DNA from: Parasediminibacterium sp051861445
GTDB lineage: Bacteria > Bacteroidota > Bacteroidia > Chitinophagales > Chitinophagaceae
Reading direction: 5' to 3'
Assembly: GCA_051861445.1 (NCBI GenBank)
Contig: JBHYCS010000012.1
Location: 62,001 to 126,000 of the forward strand
Length of the DNA stretch: 64,000 bases
Part shown: piece after piece, positions 8,842 to 18,298 of the stretch
Position numbering within the stretch: position 1 is the stretch's first letter
Layout: each line of letters opens with the position of its first letter
The notes under the pieces: generated by a model
Seen by the model: the letters and a program-made list of their open reading frames with translations, nothing else
Database searches by the model: none
Told to the model about the DNA's origin: nothing
Program-made: the position numbers and the translations under genes

Positions 8842-9300
8842 TTAAACGCCAAATTGTTTTAGGTGATGGTTTAAATGTTTGTAAAACATATTATTCCATT
8901 CGGTAGCCGTTAATGCTCCAAAAGAAAGTGAATGTTTACCTTCAAAATGAGAAATGCCTAAAGCTTGTGTTTTTTCTATATAGTTAATTAATCTGTTTTT
9001 TTCTTTTTCAAAATCTTTCTGTTCCTTAACAATAAATGAAGGTGCTGTTTGTGCACTTTTCTTAAAAGGTACTTCATTAACAACAATTTTCTTTACCAAC
9101 ATTTTAAAAATAATGCTCATCAAAAAGTTGGGTTTCTTATGTATGTTTTCATACACCATTTCATACGTTACATTACAATGAGCAAGCATTTGAGCTACAT
9201 TCATTGTACCCCATTTTGCAACACTATTTTGCTGTAATTGGTTAATTCGTTCTATTATTTGTGCACTTACTTCTTTGGTAAAAATGTTTGGTAATGCCAT
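8842..9300 (-). CDS. DUF1569 domain protein (DinB-like helical bundle)
   Basis: 152 residues matching the DUF1569 family in layout: an N-terminal helix, then WGTMNVAQMLAHCNVTYEM with a His in the first helical pair, and a C-terminal HPSFGALTATEWNN-like block (here HSLSFGALTATEWNNMFYKHL) with HLNHHLKQFG at the end. The spaced histidines are the possible metal ligands of DinB/YfiT-like four-helix bundles. Biochemical function is unknown. Its start lies 28 bases after the stop of the sulfoxide reductase gene on the same strand, so the two are probably cotranscribed. Confidence 0.8.
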   Translation of the reverse strand: MALPNIFTKEVSAQIIERINQLQQNSVAKWGTMNVAQMLAHCNVTYEMVYENIHKKPNFLMSIIFKMLVKKIVVNEVPFKKSAQTAPSFIVKEQKDFEKEKNRLINYIEKTQALGISHFEGKHSLSFGALTATEWNNMFYKHLNHHLKQFGV

Positions 9301-9328
9301 TATTCTTTACGTTTTTAACAACAAACGT

Positions 9329-9805
9329 TTAATTCCAATTAATTAAACCACAAATCAATTCTAAGAAGTGTTGGTCTATTTCGTCGAAAGTATTGTAGCT
9401 ATCACTATCTACATCTAAAACACCCATAATTGTAGTTCCATTCCATAAAGGAATTACAATTTCACTTTTCGATAAACTGCTACAAGCTATATGACCAGGA
9501 AATTGCTCTACATCAGGTACAATCAGTGTTTTTGCTTCTGCCCAACTCGTTCCACAAACACCTCTACCTTTTTTAATTCTAGTGCAAGCAACAGGGCCTT
9601 GAAAAGGAGCCAACACCAATTCATCTTGTTTTACCAAATAAAAACCAACCCAAAACCAACCAAATTGCTCTTTTAAAGCAGCTACCATGTTGGCTAAATT
9701 GGCAATTAAATCGGGTTCACCTGTTATTAATCCTTTAATCTGTGGAATTAAAGCTTCGTATTGTTCTTGTTTCGTTCCTTGTATAATGTTTAAATCTTCT
9801 GCCAT
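9329..9805 (-). CDS. msrC: Free methionine-(R)-sulfoxide reductase (GAF domain)
   Basis: A 158-residue single GAF domain. Three cysteines at 74, 84 and 108 are spaced 10 and 24 apart, exactly as the catalytic Cys84/94/118 of the E. coli fRMsr. They lie in VACTRIKKGRGVCGTSWAE and FPGHIACSSLS. DVDSDSYNTFDEIDQ is also typical. The enzyme reduces free Met-R-sulfoxide in the cytoplasm, regenerated by thioredoxin. A possible -7 variant, TTAATTTG followed by GCACC, is on the minus strand at 9830-9837. The gene leads a two-gene unit with DUF1569. Confidence 0.9.
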   Translation of the reverse strand: MAEDLNIIQGTKQEQYEALIPQIKGLITGEPDLIANLANMVAALKEQFGWFWVGFYLVKQDELVLAPFQGPVACTRIKKGRGVCGTSWAEAKTLIVPDVEQFPGHIACSSLSKSEIVIPLWNGTTIMGVLDVDSDSYNTFDEIDQHFLELICGLINWN

Positions 9806-9936
9806 AAGTTATTTGTAATAATTGAGGTGCAAATTAAAACTATTCATCAAAGCAGTTCACTTATTGTTTTTTGCGTAAAAGTGAAGTTTTATAAGTTCAA
9901 TGAAATGCATAACGTAGAAAATGGATTCATTCTAGT

Positions 9937-10689
9937 CTATTTTTCATTAACCAATTCTTCAATTTTATTTTGTAAAACCTTGGTTGTACTGGTGCTTAAA
10001 CCTGTTGTATGAAACCGAATAATTCCTTTTTTATCTACAATTAAATGTGTTGGGTATCCTTTAATTCCGTACATATTTGCAATATCATTTCCGTTGGCAA
10101 TATGCTCATATTTAAACTGTAAACCTTTAAAAAATGCATCTAGTTTTTCTTCGTCGTCTAGAGCTATAGATACAAACACTATATCACTATTGTGGCTATA
10201 TTTATCTACAATTTCGTTTAAGTCTGGAATTTCAAATTTGCAAGGACCACAAGTCGTAAACCAAAAATTTACTACAAGAATCTTATTTTGTAAAGCTTTG
10301 GCGTTTATTCTTTTTCCCTCAATGGTTCTTGCATTAAAATAGTTGAATTTTGAGTTGGTTTCAAAATATTCAGACGGTGATACATGATTGATTAAACTAT
10401 CATATTTACTCGAATTCATTTTTTTATAAGTAAAATCTTTACTTTTTGTACTTCTAAAAGTAAATTCCCCTTCTTTTTTAAAATTGGGGAAAAGAATATG
10501 CGTTCCTTTTCTTACACCGTTTAACCAAGTCATATACGGTATAACATTGCCTAATGAATCTTTTACAATTGTATTCTCATTTATCACAAATTTCTTGGCA
10601 TATTTTAGCATTGAAGCTGTATCTAGCTGAGCAGAAACGATACATTGAAAAAAAAGACATAGCAATAAAACTGAAATCCGATTATTCAT
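9937..10689 (-). CDS. Exported TlpA-like thiol-disulfide oxidoreductase
   Basis: 250 residues from the ATG at 10689. The frame is open upstream to 10770, but the signal peptide MNNRISVLLLCLFFQCIVSA starts exactly at the internal ATG, so I place the start there. After about 115 residues of unassigned N-terminal sequence comes a thioredoxin fold with FWFTTCGPCKFEIPDL; the active-site pair is C147 and C150. Further thioredoxin features are VSIALDDEEKLDAFF and IKGYPTHLIVDKKG, which holds the cis-Pro region. It is predicted to act in the periplasm, reducing or resolving disulfides. The substrate is unknown. Transcribed alone. Confidence 0.85.
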   Translation of the reverse strand: MNNRISVLLLCLFFQCIVSAQLDTASMLKYAKKFVINENTIVKDSLGNVIPYMTWLNGVRKGTHILFPNFKKEGEFTFRSTKSKDFTYKKMNSSKYDSLINHVSPSEYFETNSKFNYFNARTIEGKRINAKALQNKILVVNFWFTTCGPCKFEIPDLNEIVDKYSHNSDIVFVSIALDDEEKLDAFFKGLQFKYEHIANGNDIANMYGIKGYPTHLIVDKKGIIRFHTTGLSTSTTKVLQNKIEELVNEK

Positions 10690-10827
10690 AAAGTTTAATT
10701 TATTTATATTTAAAAATAGAAAATTTAACAATTGAATGCAAAATATTTTGTATTGATACCTTGTTTTCACAAATATTATATTTCTACAATCGACATTTTA
10801 CAATGACAATTAGAGATTTTGCATGAT

Positions 10828-10835
10828 TATCTTTG
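10828..10835 (+). promoter_or_regulatory. -7 promoter box (TATCTTTG) of mnmA
   Basis: Exact TAnnTTTG match, followed by CAC, 21 bases before the mnmA ATG. This gives an expected 5' UTR of about 15 bases. Confidence 0.55.
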
Positions 10836-10856
10836 CACAACTATATTTAATTAGGT

Positions 10857-11966
10857 ATGAGCAGAAAAGGAAAAGTTTTGGTGGCAATGAGTGGAGGTAT
10901 TGATAGTACCGTTACTGCATTGATGTTGCATCATGAAGGATATGAGGTGGTAGGCATTACCATGAAAACTTGGGATTATGCCACTAGCAATGCAAGTAGC
11001 AAAGAAACAGGTTGTTGCAATATTGATAGTTTTAATGATGCTCGTCAGGCAGCTGTGCATCATGGATTTCCCCATTTTATTTTAGATATAAAAGACGAAT
11101 TTGGCGATTTTGTAATTGAAAATTTTGTTGAGGAATATTTGGCCGGACGAACACCCAACCCTTGTGTAATGTGCAATACTCATATTAAATGGAAAGCATT
11201 GTTAAAACGTGCCGATGCTTTAAATTGTGATTTTATTGCTACAGGACATTATGCCGAAGTAAGACAACACACTAATGGAAGATTTGTAACGAGTAAAGGG
11301 TTAGATGAAACAAAAGATCAAAGCTATGTTTTATGGGGTTTAAACCAAGAATTGCTGAGTAGAACCATTATGCCTTTAGGTAAATATCGAAAAACAGAAA
11401 TAAGGCAAATGGCAATGGATTTGGGTTATCCTGAATTAGCTAAGAAAAGTGAGAGTTACGAAATTTGCTTTGTGCCAGACAACGATTACAGAGGCTTTTT
11501 AAAACGTAGAATTGGTGGATTGGAGGAAAAAGTAGATGGAGGTTGGTTTGTAGATAAAGCAGGTAAAAGATTGGGTAAACACAAAGGCTATCCGTTTTAC
11601 ACGATTGGTCAAAGAAAAGGATTAGAAATTGCTTTGGGAAAACCAGCTTATGTTACTGCCATTCATCCTGAAACAAATACTGTAGTTTTAGGCGACGAAA
11701 CCGATTTAGAACAAAACGATTTAAGTGTTGGAAAAATAAATTGGATAAAATACAGTGGTGTACAAGATGGCATGGAAGCCGTTACTAAAATTAGATATAA
11801 AGACAAAGGGGCTTTAAGTGCGATGTATAATGCTGATAATGGTAATATAAACGTTCGATTTTACGAACATGTAAAAGGAATTGCACCTGGACAAAGTGCT
11901 GTATTTTACGAAGGAAATGATGTAATTGGTGGTGGAATAATTCAACGTGGTGCATTGGTATTTTAG
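10857..11966 (+). CDS. mnmA: tRNA-specific 2-thiouridylase MnmA
   Basis: 369 residues, normal length. It makes the s2U34 modification in the wobble position of tRNA-Lys, Glu and Gln, using ATP and a relayed persulfide. The PP-loop SGGIDS is at residues 12-17. The catalytic cysteine is in TPNPCVMCN (about residue 101) and the second in SYEICFVPD (about 203). FYTIGQRKGLEIAL belongs to the central domain. The insert GCCNIDSFNDAR near residue 45 is typical of Bacteroidota MnmA. A lipoprotein gene follows 27 bases downstream. Confidence 0.96.
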   Translation: MSRKGKVLVAMSGGIDSTVTALMLHHEGYEVVGITMKTWDYATSNASSKETGCCNIDSFNDARQAAVHHGFPHFILDIKDEFGDFVIENFVEEYLAGRTPNPCVMCNTHIKWKALLKRADALNCDFIATGHYAEVRQHTNGRFVTSKGLDETKDQSYVLWGLNQELLSRTIMPLGKYRKTEIRQMAMDLGYPELAKKSESYEICFVPDNDYRGFLKRRIGGLEEKVDGGWFVDKAGKRLGKHKGYPFYTIGQRKGLEIALGKPAYVTAIHPETNTVVLGDETDLEQNDLSVGKINWIKYSGVQDGMEAVTKIRYKDKGALSAMYNADNGNINVRFYEHVKGIAPGQSAVFYEGNDVIGGGIIQRGALVF

Positions 11967-11993
11967 TAATGTTGGTATTTTTAAAAATATACA

Positions 11994-12737
11994 ATGATTA
12001 AAAGAGTCGTATTATTAATTGCATGTCTGCCTTTATTATTGGTTGTTGCTTGTAAAAAACAGGTGGAAAAAAACGATTTTGTTCAGGTAAAAGACTACAA
12101 TCCATTAAAAGTAGGTAGTGTATTTATTTACAGGTTAGATAGTACTTTGCCCAATACTTTTGGTGCATCGCTTATTAAAAAATACTATTTGGCTAAAGAT
12201 TCTGTAGAAAGTGAATTTACAGATGCTGCTGGTAGAAAAGCGTTTAGAATTTTTAGGTTTATAACCGATACATTATCGTTACAACCCTATAAATATACAG
12301 CCACTTATGCTGCTGTATTCAACAATAATTCAATTGAATTTCTTGATAAAAATCTTCGTTTTATTTCGCTAGCAAACCCTGTTTCATTAAACACCACTTG
12401 GAAAGGAAATAGTTACGTAAACGGAACGCCAATAACCGTTAACAACACATCTAATTATGGCAATTGGGATTATCAATATCTACATATTAACAAGCCATTT
12501 ACTGTAAGAAAAGGTGTAATAGATAGTACCATTTTTGTTCAGCAAGTAGCAGATAGTACGGCAACTGTTTTTGATCCTAATTTTATTTATGGAAAAAATT
12601 ATTCTGTAGAAGTATACGCAAAAGGAGTGGGGTTAATTTATAAAGATTTTCTCTGTTACTTTTATCAAACCACACCTATCAAAACTTTTGAAGAGGGGAG
12701 TTTTGGTATTAAGCTAAGTTTGGTTAGTTATAAATAG
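11994..12737 (+). CDS. Hypothetical lipoprotein
   Basis: 247 residues. The N-terminus MIKRVVLLIACLPLLLVVAC has a lipobox LVVAC with the lipidated Cys at residue 20. The mature part is mixed alpha/beta with many aromatic residues, including YNPLKVGSVFIYRLDS near the start; it resembles exported Bacteroidota proteins of unknown function. No catalytic motif was recognised. It follows mnmA by 27 bases and may be cotranscribed. Confidence 0.65.
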   Translation: MIKRVVLLIACLPLLLVVACKKQVEKNDFVQVKDYNPLKVGSVFIYRLDSTLPNTFGASLIKKYYLAKDSVESEFTDAAGRKAFRIFRFITDTLSLQPYKYTATYAAVFNNNSIEFLDKNLRFISLANPVSLNTTWKGNSYVNGTPITVNNTSNYGNWDYQYLHINKPFTVRKGVIDSTIFVQQVADSTATVFDPNFIYGKNYSVEVYAKGVGLIYKDFLCYFYQTTPIKTFEEGSFGIKLSLVSYK

Positions 12738-12797
12738 AATAAATAAACACAACTTTCTTCTACTTATTTTTGTTTCTTTTTATTAAATCGTATCGTT

Positions 12798-13193
12798 TTG
12801 AAGTATTCTCAATTAATAGGTTTTGTTGCAACCTTATTGCTCGTGTTCTTTTGCTTTTTACCTTGGAGTTATATTGCTAGTAACCAAATAACCATCAGTG
12901 GATTTAATGCTGAAGGAACAAGTTTTGGTAGACCAGGAATGTTGCATGTTTATTTAAGTGTTGTATTGCTTACATTTTTTGCACTGCCAAAAATTTGGGC
13001 AAAACGTACCAATTTGTTTATTGCCACACTTAATTTAGCATGGAGTATAAGAAATTATATTTTAATCAGTGCTTGCTTGTTTGGAGAATGCCCTGAAAAG
13101 AAAATTGCATTGTACGGTATAGTAATATGTTCGGCAGTTATTTTAGTAATGACATTGTTGCCTAAAATAAACGTTCAGCAAAAAATAAAATAA
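12798..13193 (+). CDS. Small four-helix membrane protein, unknown function
   Basis: 131 residues starting at TTG (12798), giving MKYSQLIGFVATLLL. Four hydrophobic segments are visible at about residues 6-26, 48-66, 74-96 and 104-125. The sequence FCFLPWSYI is in the first helix, and the loop SGFNAEGTSFGRPG follows it. The start is uncertain because no ATG exists upstream in frame. Similar small membrane proteins are common in this group, but I know no function. It is convergent with the receiver gene, 13 bases apart. Confidence 0.6.
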   Translation: MKYSQLIGFVATLLLVFFCFLPWSYIASNQITISGFNAEGTSFGRPGMLHVYLSVVLLTFFALPKIWAKRTNLFIATLNLAWSIRNYILISACLFGECPEKKIALYGIVICSAVILVMTLLPKINVQQKIK

Positions 13194-13206
13194 GAAAACA
13201 ATTGAA

Positions 13207-13632
13207 CTACTTGGTAAAGTAGGAACTAAAAAAGGGTTGTGATTTTAATAATTCAATACTCTCAATACTTAAGGGTTTATTAAGAAAGTTGAGTACTATT
13301 GGATTATCGAGGGCTCTTTGTTTGTCTTTTGGATCTACGGAAGAAGACAAAACAATAATTTTTACTTGGTTGGTTAAATGTGAAAAATTTTCTTGAAATA
13401 AATCTAAAAAATCCCAACCATCTACAACTGGCATATTGATGTCTAAAAAAATAAGGGTTGGTATTTGTTGTTGTTCAATGGGCAGTTGCAATTGGTTTTG
13501 AATATAATCTAACCCAAGTTTGCCATTGTCGAAGCCAATAAATTTTTTGCAAAATTGTGTGTCTTGCAAAATGATTTCTGTAAGCATGTGAACCAAAGAA
13601 TCATCGTCTATACAAGCAACAACTGGTAGCAT
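13207..13632 (-). CDS. Single-domain response regulator (receiver only)
   Basis: 141 residues, one receiver domain and no output domain. The acidic pair is in ACIDDDS (D9, D10), the phosphoacceptor D64 is in FLDINMPVVDGWDF, the Ser/Thr switch is in VLSSS, and the conserved Lys is in NKPLS. It lies 8 bases after the stop of the large histidine kinase gene and is almost certainly its partner. With no DNA-binding domain, it must act by protein contact or as a phosphate relay. Confidence 0.92.
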   Translation of the reverse strand: MLPVVACIDDDSLVHMLTEIILQDTQFCKKFIGFDNGKLGLDYIQNQLQLPIEQQQIPTLIFLDINMPVVDGWDFLDLFQENFSHLTNQVKIIVLSSSVDPKDKQRALDNPIVLNFLNKPLSIESIELLKSQPFFSSYFTK

Positions 13633-13640
13633 TTTTATAA

Positions 13641-16600
13641 TTATTTTTTAAAAGTTAGGGTAAAAGTTGTTCCTTCATTTTCCTTGCTTTCTACACTAAT
13701 TTCTCCTCCTAAAGCAGTCATTTGAGCATGTACAATATACAGTCCAATGCCCTTACTTTCTGGATGATTGTGGAACTTTTGATGAAATCCAAAAATTTTA
13801 TTTTTAGCCTTGTTCATATCAATTCCAATTCCATTATCACTAAAATCAATATGAATGTGATTGTTTTTACTGTATGAATGTATATTGATGACACCTTTTC
13901 TATTAGGATGAGCGTATTTAATAGAGTTGGTAATTAAGTTTAAGAAAATACTTTCGATATATTGTTCAGAGAAAAGAACGTTTTCAGCTAAATCAAAGTT
14001 GTAATTAATTTCTATATCAGCTTTTGTAATCATGGAAGAAATAGAGCTGATTACTTTTTCAACTGCTTCTTTTAAATTAATTGGTACGAGATCGTAATTT
14101 GTTTTTTCTTTAATGATAAGAACGTTGATGAGATCGTTTAGTGTTTCATTTAATTGATAGGTTGATGTTTTAAAACCATTAATTAGTTTTAAAGTCCTTT
14201 CGTCTGAAATGGTATTTGTATTTAATAAATTAACAATCGACAAAAGGTTTGTAAGTGGTGCTCTCATGTTGTGAGAGGTGATATATGAAAATTGTTTTAG
14301 TTCTGTATTATTTCTAGTTAATTCTTCAATCAATTGCTTTTTTTCTTCATCCATTTTTCTTTTTTCGGTAATGTCTTTTGCAACTGCATAAATAATACCT
14401 TCTTCCTTTATGGGAATTGATGTCCAAGCCAACCATTTGTTTTTCTTCGATTTTGTTACATAAATATTTTCAAAGTTGATTAATGGAAAACCTTGTTTTA
14501 AGAGGGTTCTTTTTTCTTGGGTAGATAACAAATAATCTGGATGAATAAAATGATCTACTGGTTGATGCAGCAATTCTTCTTCTGTATATTCTAATAAAGT
14601 ACTTGTAGCTTTATTTACTTTTTTAAAGAAGCCATCGTAGCCAACTATACAAAGCATATCTGGAGAAAGAGAGAAAAATTTATTCAACTCATCTTCTGTT
14701 CTTTTTCGTTCAATATCTGTTCCTATTTGGCTACTAATTTTTTCAAGTAGGCCATTGTTAATCTGTTCTTTAGTAAATGGTTGATGGTTAAAAAAAGTAA
14801 GTATGGCAACTACTTCGTTATTAAACATAATTGGTAAGCCCATGCCACTGGTTAGATTGGCTAGAGTAGCATAATCTTTACTATGTAATGGAGAATTTTG
14901 TAAATCTTCCCAATATGTTTTTTGTGCTATTTGCCAAGTAGTTCCTACTAATTTATCTCCTTTTTGGGCTTCAGTGATAGATGTAGCACCACGTAAATAG
15001 CCAGCTATTTCGTTTGCTTTCCAATTGGTACGGTATTTCAGTTTTGCCTTATCAATATTAACGGTCCAAGCTTCTGCATAAGCAAAGTCTAAGTATTGGC
15101 ATGTAATTTTTAATATTTGTTGTAGCCCCTCATCAATTGTTTTGTTTCTATTAATTGCAGTTAGAATTTCATAAAAAACTTCTTTTTCAATTTCGGCTTT
15201 TTTTCTTTCAGTAATATTTTTTTGTACCGAAATCCAATGTGTAAACCATCCATTTTCGTCTGCAATTGGAAAAATTGAAATTTCTTGAAAAAATTCTTCT
15301 CCATTCTTTTTGTAATTCAAAATTTCAAAGCGATGTGGTCGCCATTGCAATAGAGATTCTCTTAATTTATCCAGTTCTGTTCTATCTGTTTTAGACCCTT
15401 GTAAAATTCTAGGAGTTTTACCCAAAACTTCTTCTGATGTGTAGCCTGTAAGTGTAGTAAAGGCTTCGTTTACGTATACAATTTTAGGTCCCTCGCCAGA
15501 AATAGGTTCGGCTTCAGTAATTAAAACACAGTCATGAGCGTTTTTAATGGCAGATTCAAACAGTTTTAGCTGCAACTCTTCCTGTTTTTTTTGTGTAATA
15601 TCTTGCATTGCACCAATTGCCCTAATTGCTTTGCCTTTTTTATTTCGAATTACAATCGATTGATCTCTTACAACGGCATACTCTCCATTACTCTTTTTAA
15701 AACGATATTCAAGAGTTATTTTATGTTCTTTACTGTAATTAAAAAATTGTTCAATAGTTTTAAATATGTGGGCTTTATCATCAGGATGAATACATTTTTC
15801 AAAATTGTAGAAGTCTGCATCTGTGTTGGTAAGAACATGTCCAAACAGTTGCTCGTAGTTGTTACTCCAATAGGTTTTTTTAGTAATTAAATTTTTATCC
15901 CAAATTGCATCAGATGTTGCTTGTGTTACAAATTCAAACCGTTCGTTACTAGCAAGAATTGCGGCTTCTATCTGTCTTTTTTCAATAGCAGTAGCAAGAT
16001 TGCTACACAATGTTTGTAAAATACTAATTTCATCATTACTCCAAATTCTTTCACTTGTGCAGTCATCGAATCCCAAAAATCCTTTAAATTGTTTGTTTAC
16101 AAAAAGCGGTAATACCAATATCGATAAAATTTCTTGCGATTCTAGTAATGGTTTGGTTGTGCTGGTGTCTGGTAGTTTGCTTACTAGTGTACAAAACGGT
16201 TTGTTTTGTTGTAGCTTATCAAAGAAATCTTGTAAACTACCAAACGGAATATTTTGTAATTCTGGATTATTAATTTGGGGTGAAATGTTATTTTTAGTCC
16301 ATTCTATTTGTTGACTTGTTGTTTCTAATCCTGTATTTTCATCTACACTATTTTCAAAATAATACATTCTGTCTGCATCAACAGCCTTTCCTACCGTTTC
16401 AAGTGTTTTGCTGATAAGTTCGTTCCAATTATCTGTTTGTAACATAAAATTACTTGCAACCGCTATGGCTTCAAGTAATTTGGTTTTTGCAATAATTGCA
16501 TTTTCAATTTTTTTTCTTTCCGAAATATCTCTTGAATTAATAATCATTGCTTGGATAGCTGGATTGTTTAATTGATTATTTCCTTGTGCTTCAAGAAATA

Positions 16601-18116
16601 GGTAATTATTTTTTTTGTCTAAAAATCTAAATTCTACCGATTTTGAGCTGCCTTCATTATGTATAGCTTCAAAAAAAACAGCAGCAACTTTGTCTTTATC
16701 TTGTGGATGAATGAGTTCAAAAATATTTTTCCCCGTTAGCTCATTTTCTGAATAGCCCATAATTTGCTTTACAGAAGAGCTTTGATAAATAATTTTTCCT
16801 TGTTCATTTATTAAAGTAATAATGTCTGAAATATTATATACCAACGATCTAAATTTATCTTCACTGTGTTTAAGTTCTAACTCAATTTTTTTTCTTTCTG
16901 TAATATCTTGAGCGGTACCACTTAATTTAATTGCATTTCCATTTTCATCAAACGTAAATAAGCCAATACTAGTTATATATTTCTCATTTCCATTCTCATC
17001 TATAATTATATGCTCAAATTTGTAGTTTTCTTTTTTCGCTACAAATGCATGAATTTGCTGTAAATCATTTGGGTGCAATTTTTTAGAATATGCTTCAAAT
17101 AACTCATTGTTTGGCGTTTCTTCACTAATGCCAAAAATTTTAAATAGCTGTTTCGACCATTTTAAATCGTAGGTTGTTAAGTTAAATTCCCAACTTCCAA
17201 GCTTTGCAAGTTCTTGGGCTTTGTTTAGGTTATGTTCGCTTTCTAAAAGTGCTTTTTCTGATGCTGCTCTTTCTAATTCGCCTATAATAAAAGTTGCGTA
17301 CAACTGCAACAAATTCAATGTTAGGTCGGTTTGTTCTATCGGTTTTTTAAATAAAGCAGCTAAAACGCCTAAATGTTGTTTGTTATTATTTGTAAGTGCA
17401 ACACCGATATATCCCTCAATTTGCATTTCTGCCAATAATATATCTTCTTTAAATGTAGCAGCTACATTTTTGGTATATAAGCAACTGGCATAAGCCATTG
17501 CTTCTTCACAAGGAGAACCCTTTTTTTCGTAAGAAAAGTTGGGCAAAATATTGTTTTCATGTGCTAGTGAAACAACATCTAGCTTTAGCGGATTTTGTTC
17601 GTTTACTAAACTTATAAAAACATAATCTGCTTGTATTGTTCTTTCAATTTCTGTTGTGCAAAAATTAAAAAAGTTATTTCTATCATTGCTATTTAATGCT
17701 TTTGCAATGTGTTGTAGAGATTCTTCTAAAATTTGCTGCTCTTTTCTTAAAACTAAACCACTCCTTTGCTTTTCAATAATTGATGGTAACTGATTTAGTT
17801 GATTATTTACTACAAAATCATCTGCACCAACTTTAATAGTAGCTACTATAAGTGATGTGTCTTGTGTTTCTGAAAATCCGATTACGAGTATATTCGGATA
17901 CTTTTGTTTAAAATTACTAAGCTCTTCTAATGTTTTAAAATAATGTTTGCTGGGTAAAACAACAATCAAGCAATCTATACTAGAATCAACTACTTTATTA
18001 AAATCTGTTAAAAAGCTAATTTGTAAATGCTGAAAATGAGATTGTAAGGCTGCTGTTAAATCTTTATTCTTCTGCACATTAGCGTCAACTATAAAAAAGT
18101 GGAGATTGTTTTTCAT
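13641..18116 (-). CDS. Large cytosolic PAS/GAF sensor histidine kinase with N-terminal pseudo-receiver
   Basis: 1491 residues with no membrane segment. Order of domains: receiver-like domain (about 5-125) that lacks the phosphoacceptor Asp (IDCLIVVLPSKH) and the conserved Lys; GAF (138-285); PAS (293-410 and 420-535); GAF (545-715); PAS (725-845 and 853-970); GAF (985-1138); PAS (1143-1252); HisKA with phospho-His H1282 in SYITSHNMRAPL; HATPase_c with NLITNSIKYAHP, DNGIGIDM and SKGIGLYIV. Repeated DITERKK linkers separate PAS units. It forms an operon with the receiver gene 8 bases downstream. The cue is unknown; many PAS/GAF units suggest several inputs. Confidence 0.93.
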   Translation of the reverse strand: MKNNLHFFIVDANVQKNKDLTAALQSHFQHLQISFLTDFNKVVDSSIDCLIVVLPSKHYFKTLEELSNFKQKYPNILVIGFSETQDTSLIVATIKVGADDFVVNNQLNQLPSIIEKQRSGLVLRKEQQILEESLQHIAKALNSNDRNNFFNFCTTEIERTIQADYVFISLVNEQNPLKLDVVSLAHENNILPNFSYEKKGSPCEEAMAYASCLYTKNVAATFKEDILLAEMQIEGYIGVALTNNNKQHLGVLAALFKKPIEQTDLTLNLLQLYATFIIGELERAASEKALLESEHNLNKAQELAKLGSWEFNLTTYDLKWSKQLFKIFGISEETPNNELFEAYSKKLHPNDLQQIHAFVAKKENYKFEHIIIDENGNEKYITSIGLFTFDENGNAIKLSGTAQDITERKKIELELKHSEDKFRSLVYNISDIITLINEQGKIIYQSSSVKQIMGYSENELTGKNIFELIHPQDKDKVAAVFFEAIHNEGSSKSVEFRFLDKKNNYLFLEAQGNNQLNNPAIQAMIINSRDISERKKIENAIIAKTKLLEAIAVASNFMLQTDNWNELISKTLETVGKAVDADRMYYFENSVDENTGLETTSQQIEWTKNNISPQINNPELQNIPFGSLQDFFDKLQQNKPFCTLVSKLPDTSTTKPLLESQEILSILVLPLFVNKQFKGFLGFDDCTSERIWSNDEISILQTLCSNLATAIEKRQIEAAILASNERFEFVTQATSDAIWDKNLITKKTYWSNNYEQLFGHVLTNTDADFYNFEKCIHPDDKAHIFKTIEQFFNYSKEHKITLEYRFKKSNGEYAVVRDQSIVIRNKKGKAIRAIGAMQDITQKKQEELQLKLFESAIKNAHDCVLITEAEPISGEGPKIVYVNEAFTTLTGYTSEEVLGKTPRILQGSKTDRTELDKLRESLLQWRPHRFEILNYKKNGEEFFQEISIFPIADENGWFTHWISVQKNITERKKAEIEKEVFYEILTAINRNKTIDEGLQQILKITCQYLDFAYAEAWTVNIDKAKLKYRTNWKANEIAGYLRGATSITEAQKGDKLVGTTWQIAQKTYWEDLQNSPLHSKDYATLANLTSGMGLPIMFNNEVVAILTFFNHQPFTKEQINNGLLEKISSQIGTDIERKRTEDELNKFFSLSPDMLCIVGYDGFFKKVNKATSTLLEYTEEELLHQPVDHFIHPDYLLSTQEKRTLLKQGFPLINFENIYVTKSKKNKWLAWTSIPIKEEGIIYAVAKDITEKRKMDEEKKQLIEELTRNNTELKQFSYITSHNMRAPLTNLLSIVNLLNTNTISDERTLKLINGFKTSTYQLNETLNDLINVLIIKEKTNYDLVPINLKEAVEKVISSISSMITKADIEINYNFDLAENVLFSEQYIESIFLNLITNSIKYAHPNRKGVINIHSYSKNNHIHIDFSDNGIGIDMNKAKNKIFGFHQKFHNHPESKGIGLYIVHAQMTALGGEISVESKENEGTTFTLTFKK

Positions 18117-18283
18117 AGAGCCGCACTCAATTTAGGTTAGGAGGAATTTTACAAAGTGAATTTAAAAGTAAATATTCTGAAACCAAAATTTAATATTACA
18201 GTTTGCCAAGTTGAAATTTAATACTTACGTTTACCGATGGCAGTATAATTTATTATTCAACACACAAAAAATAGTATTCATTT

Positions 18284-18291
18284 ACTTTATT
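18284..18291 (+). promoter_or_regulatory. -7-like box (TTTATTTG) at dnaG
   Basis: One mismatch to TAnnTTTG, followed by CAAAA, 7 bases before the dnaG ATG. If used, the transcript would have almost no leader. Confidence 0.35.
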
Positions 18292-18298
18292 TGCAAAA

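Noticed and set aside
17221..17493. Plus-strand ORFs within the 1491-residue kinase (also at 15591, 16000)
   Set aside because: Antisense shadows; the minus-strand frame has clear PAS, GAF and kinase motifs throughout.
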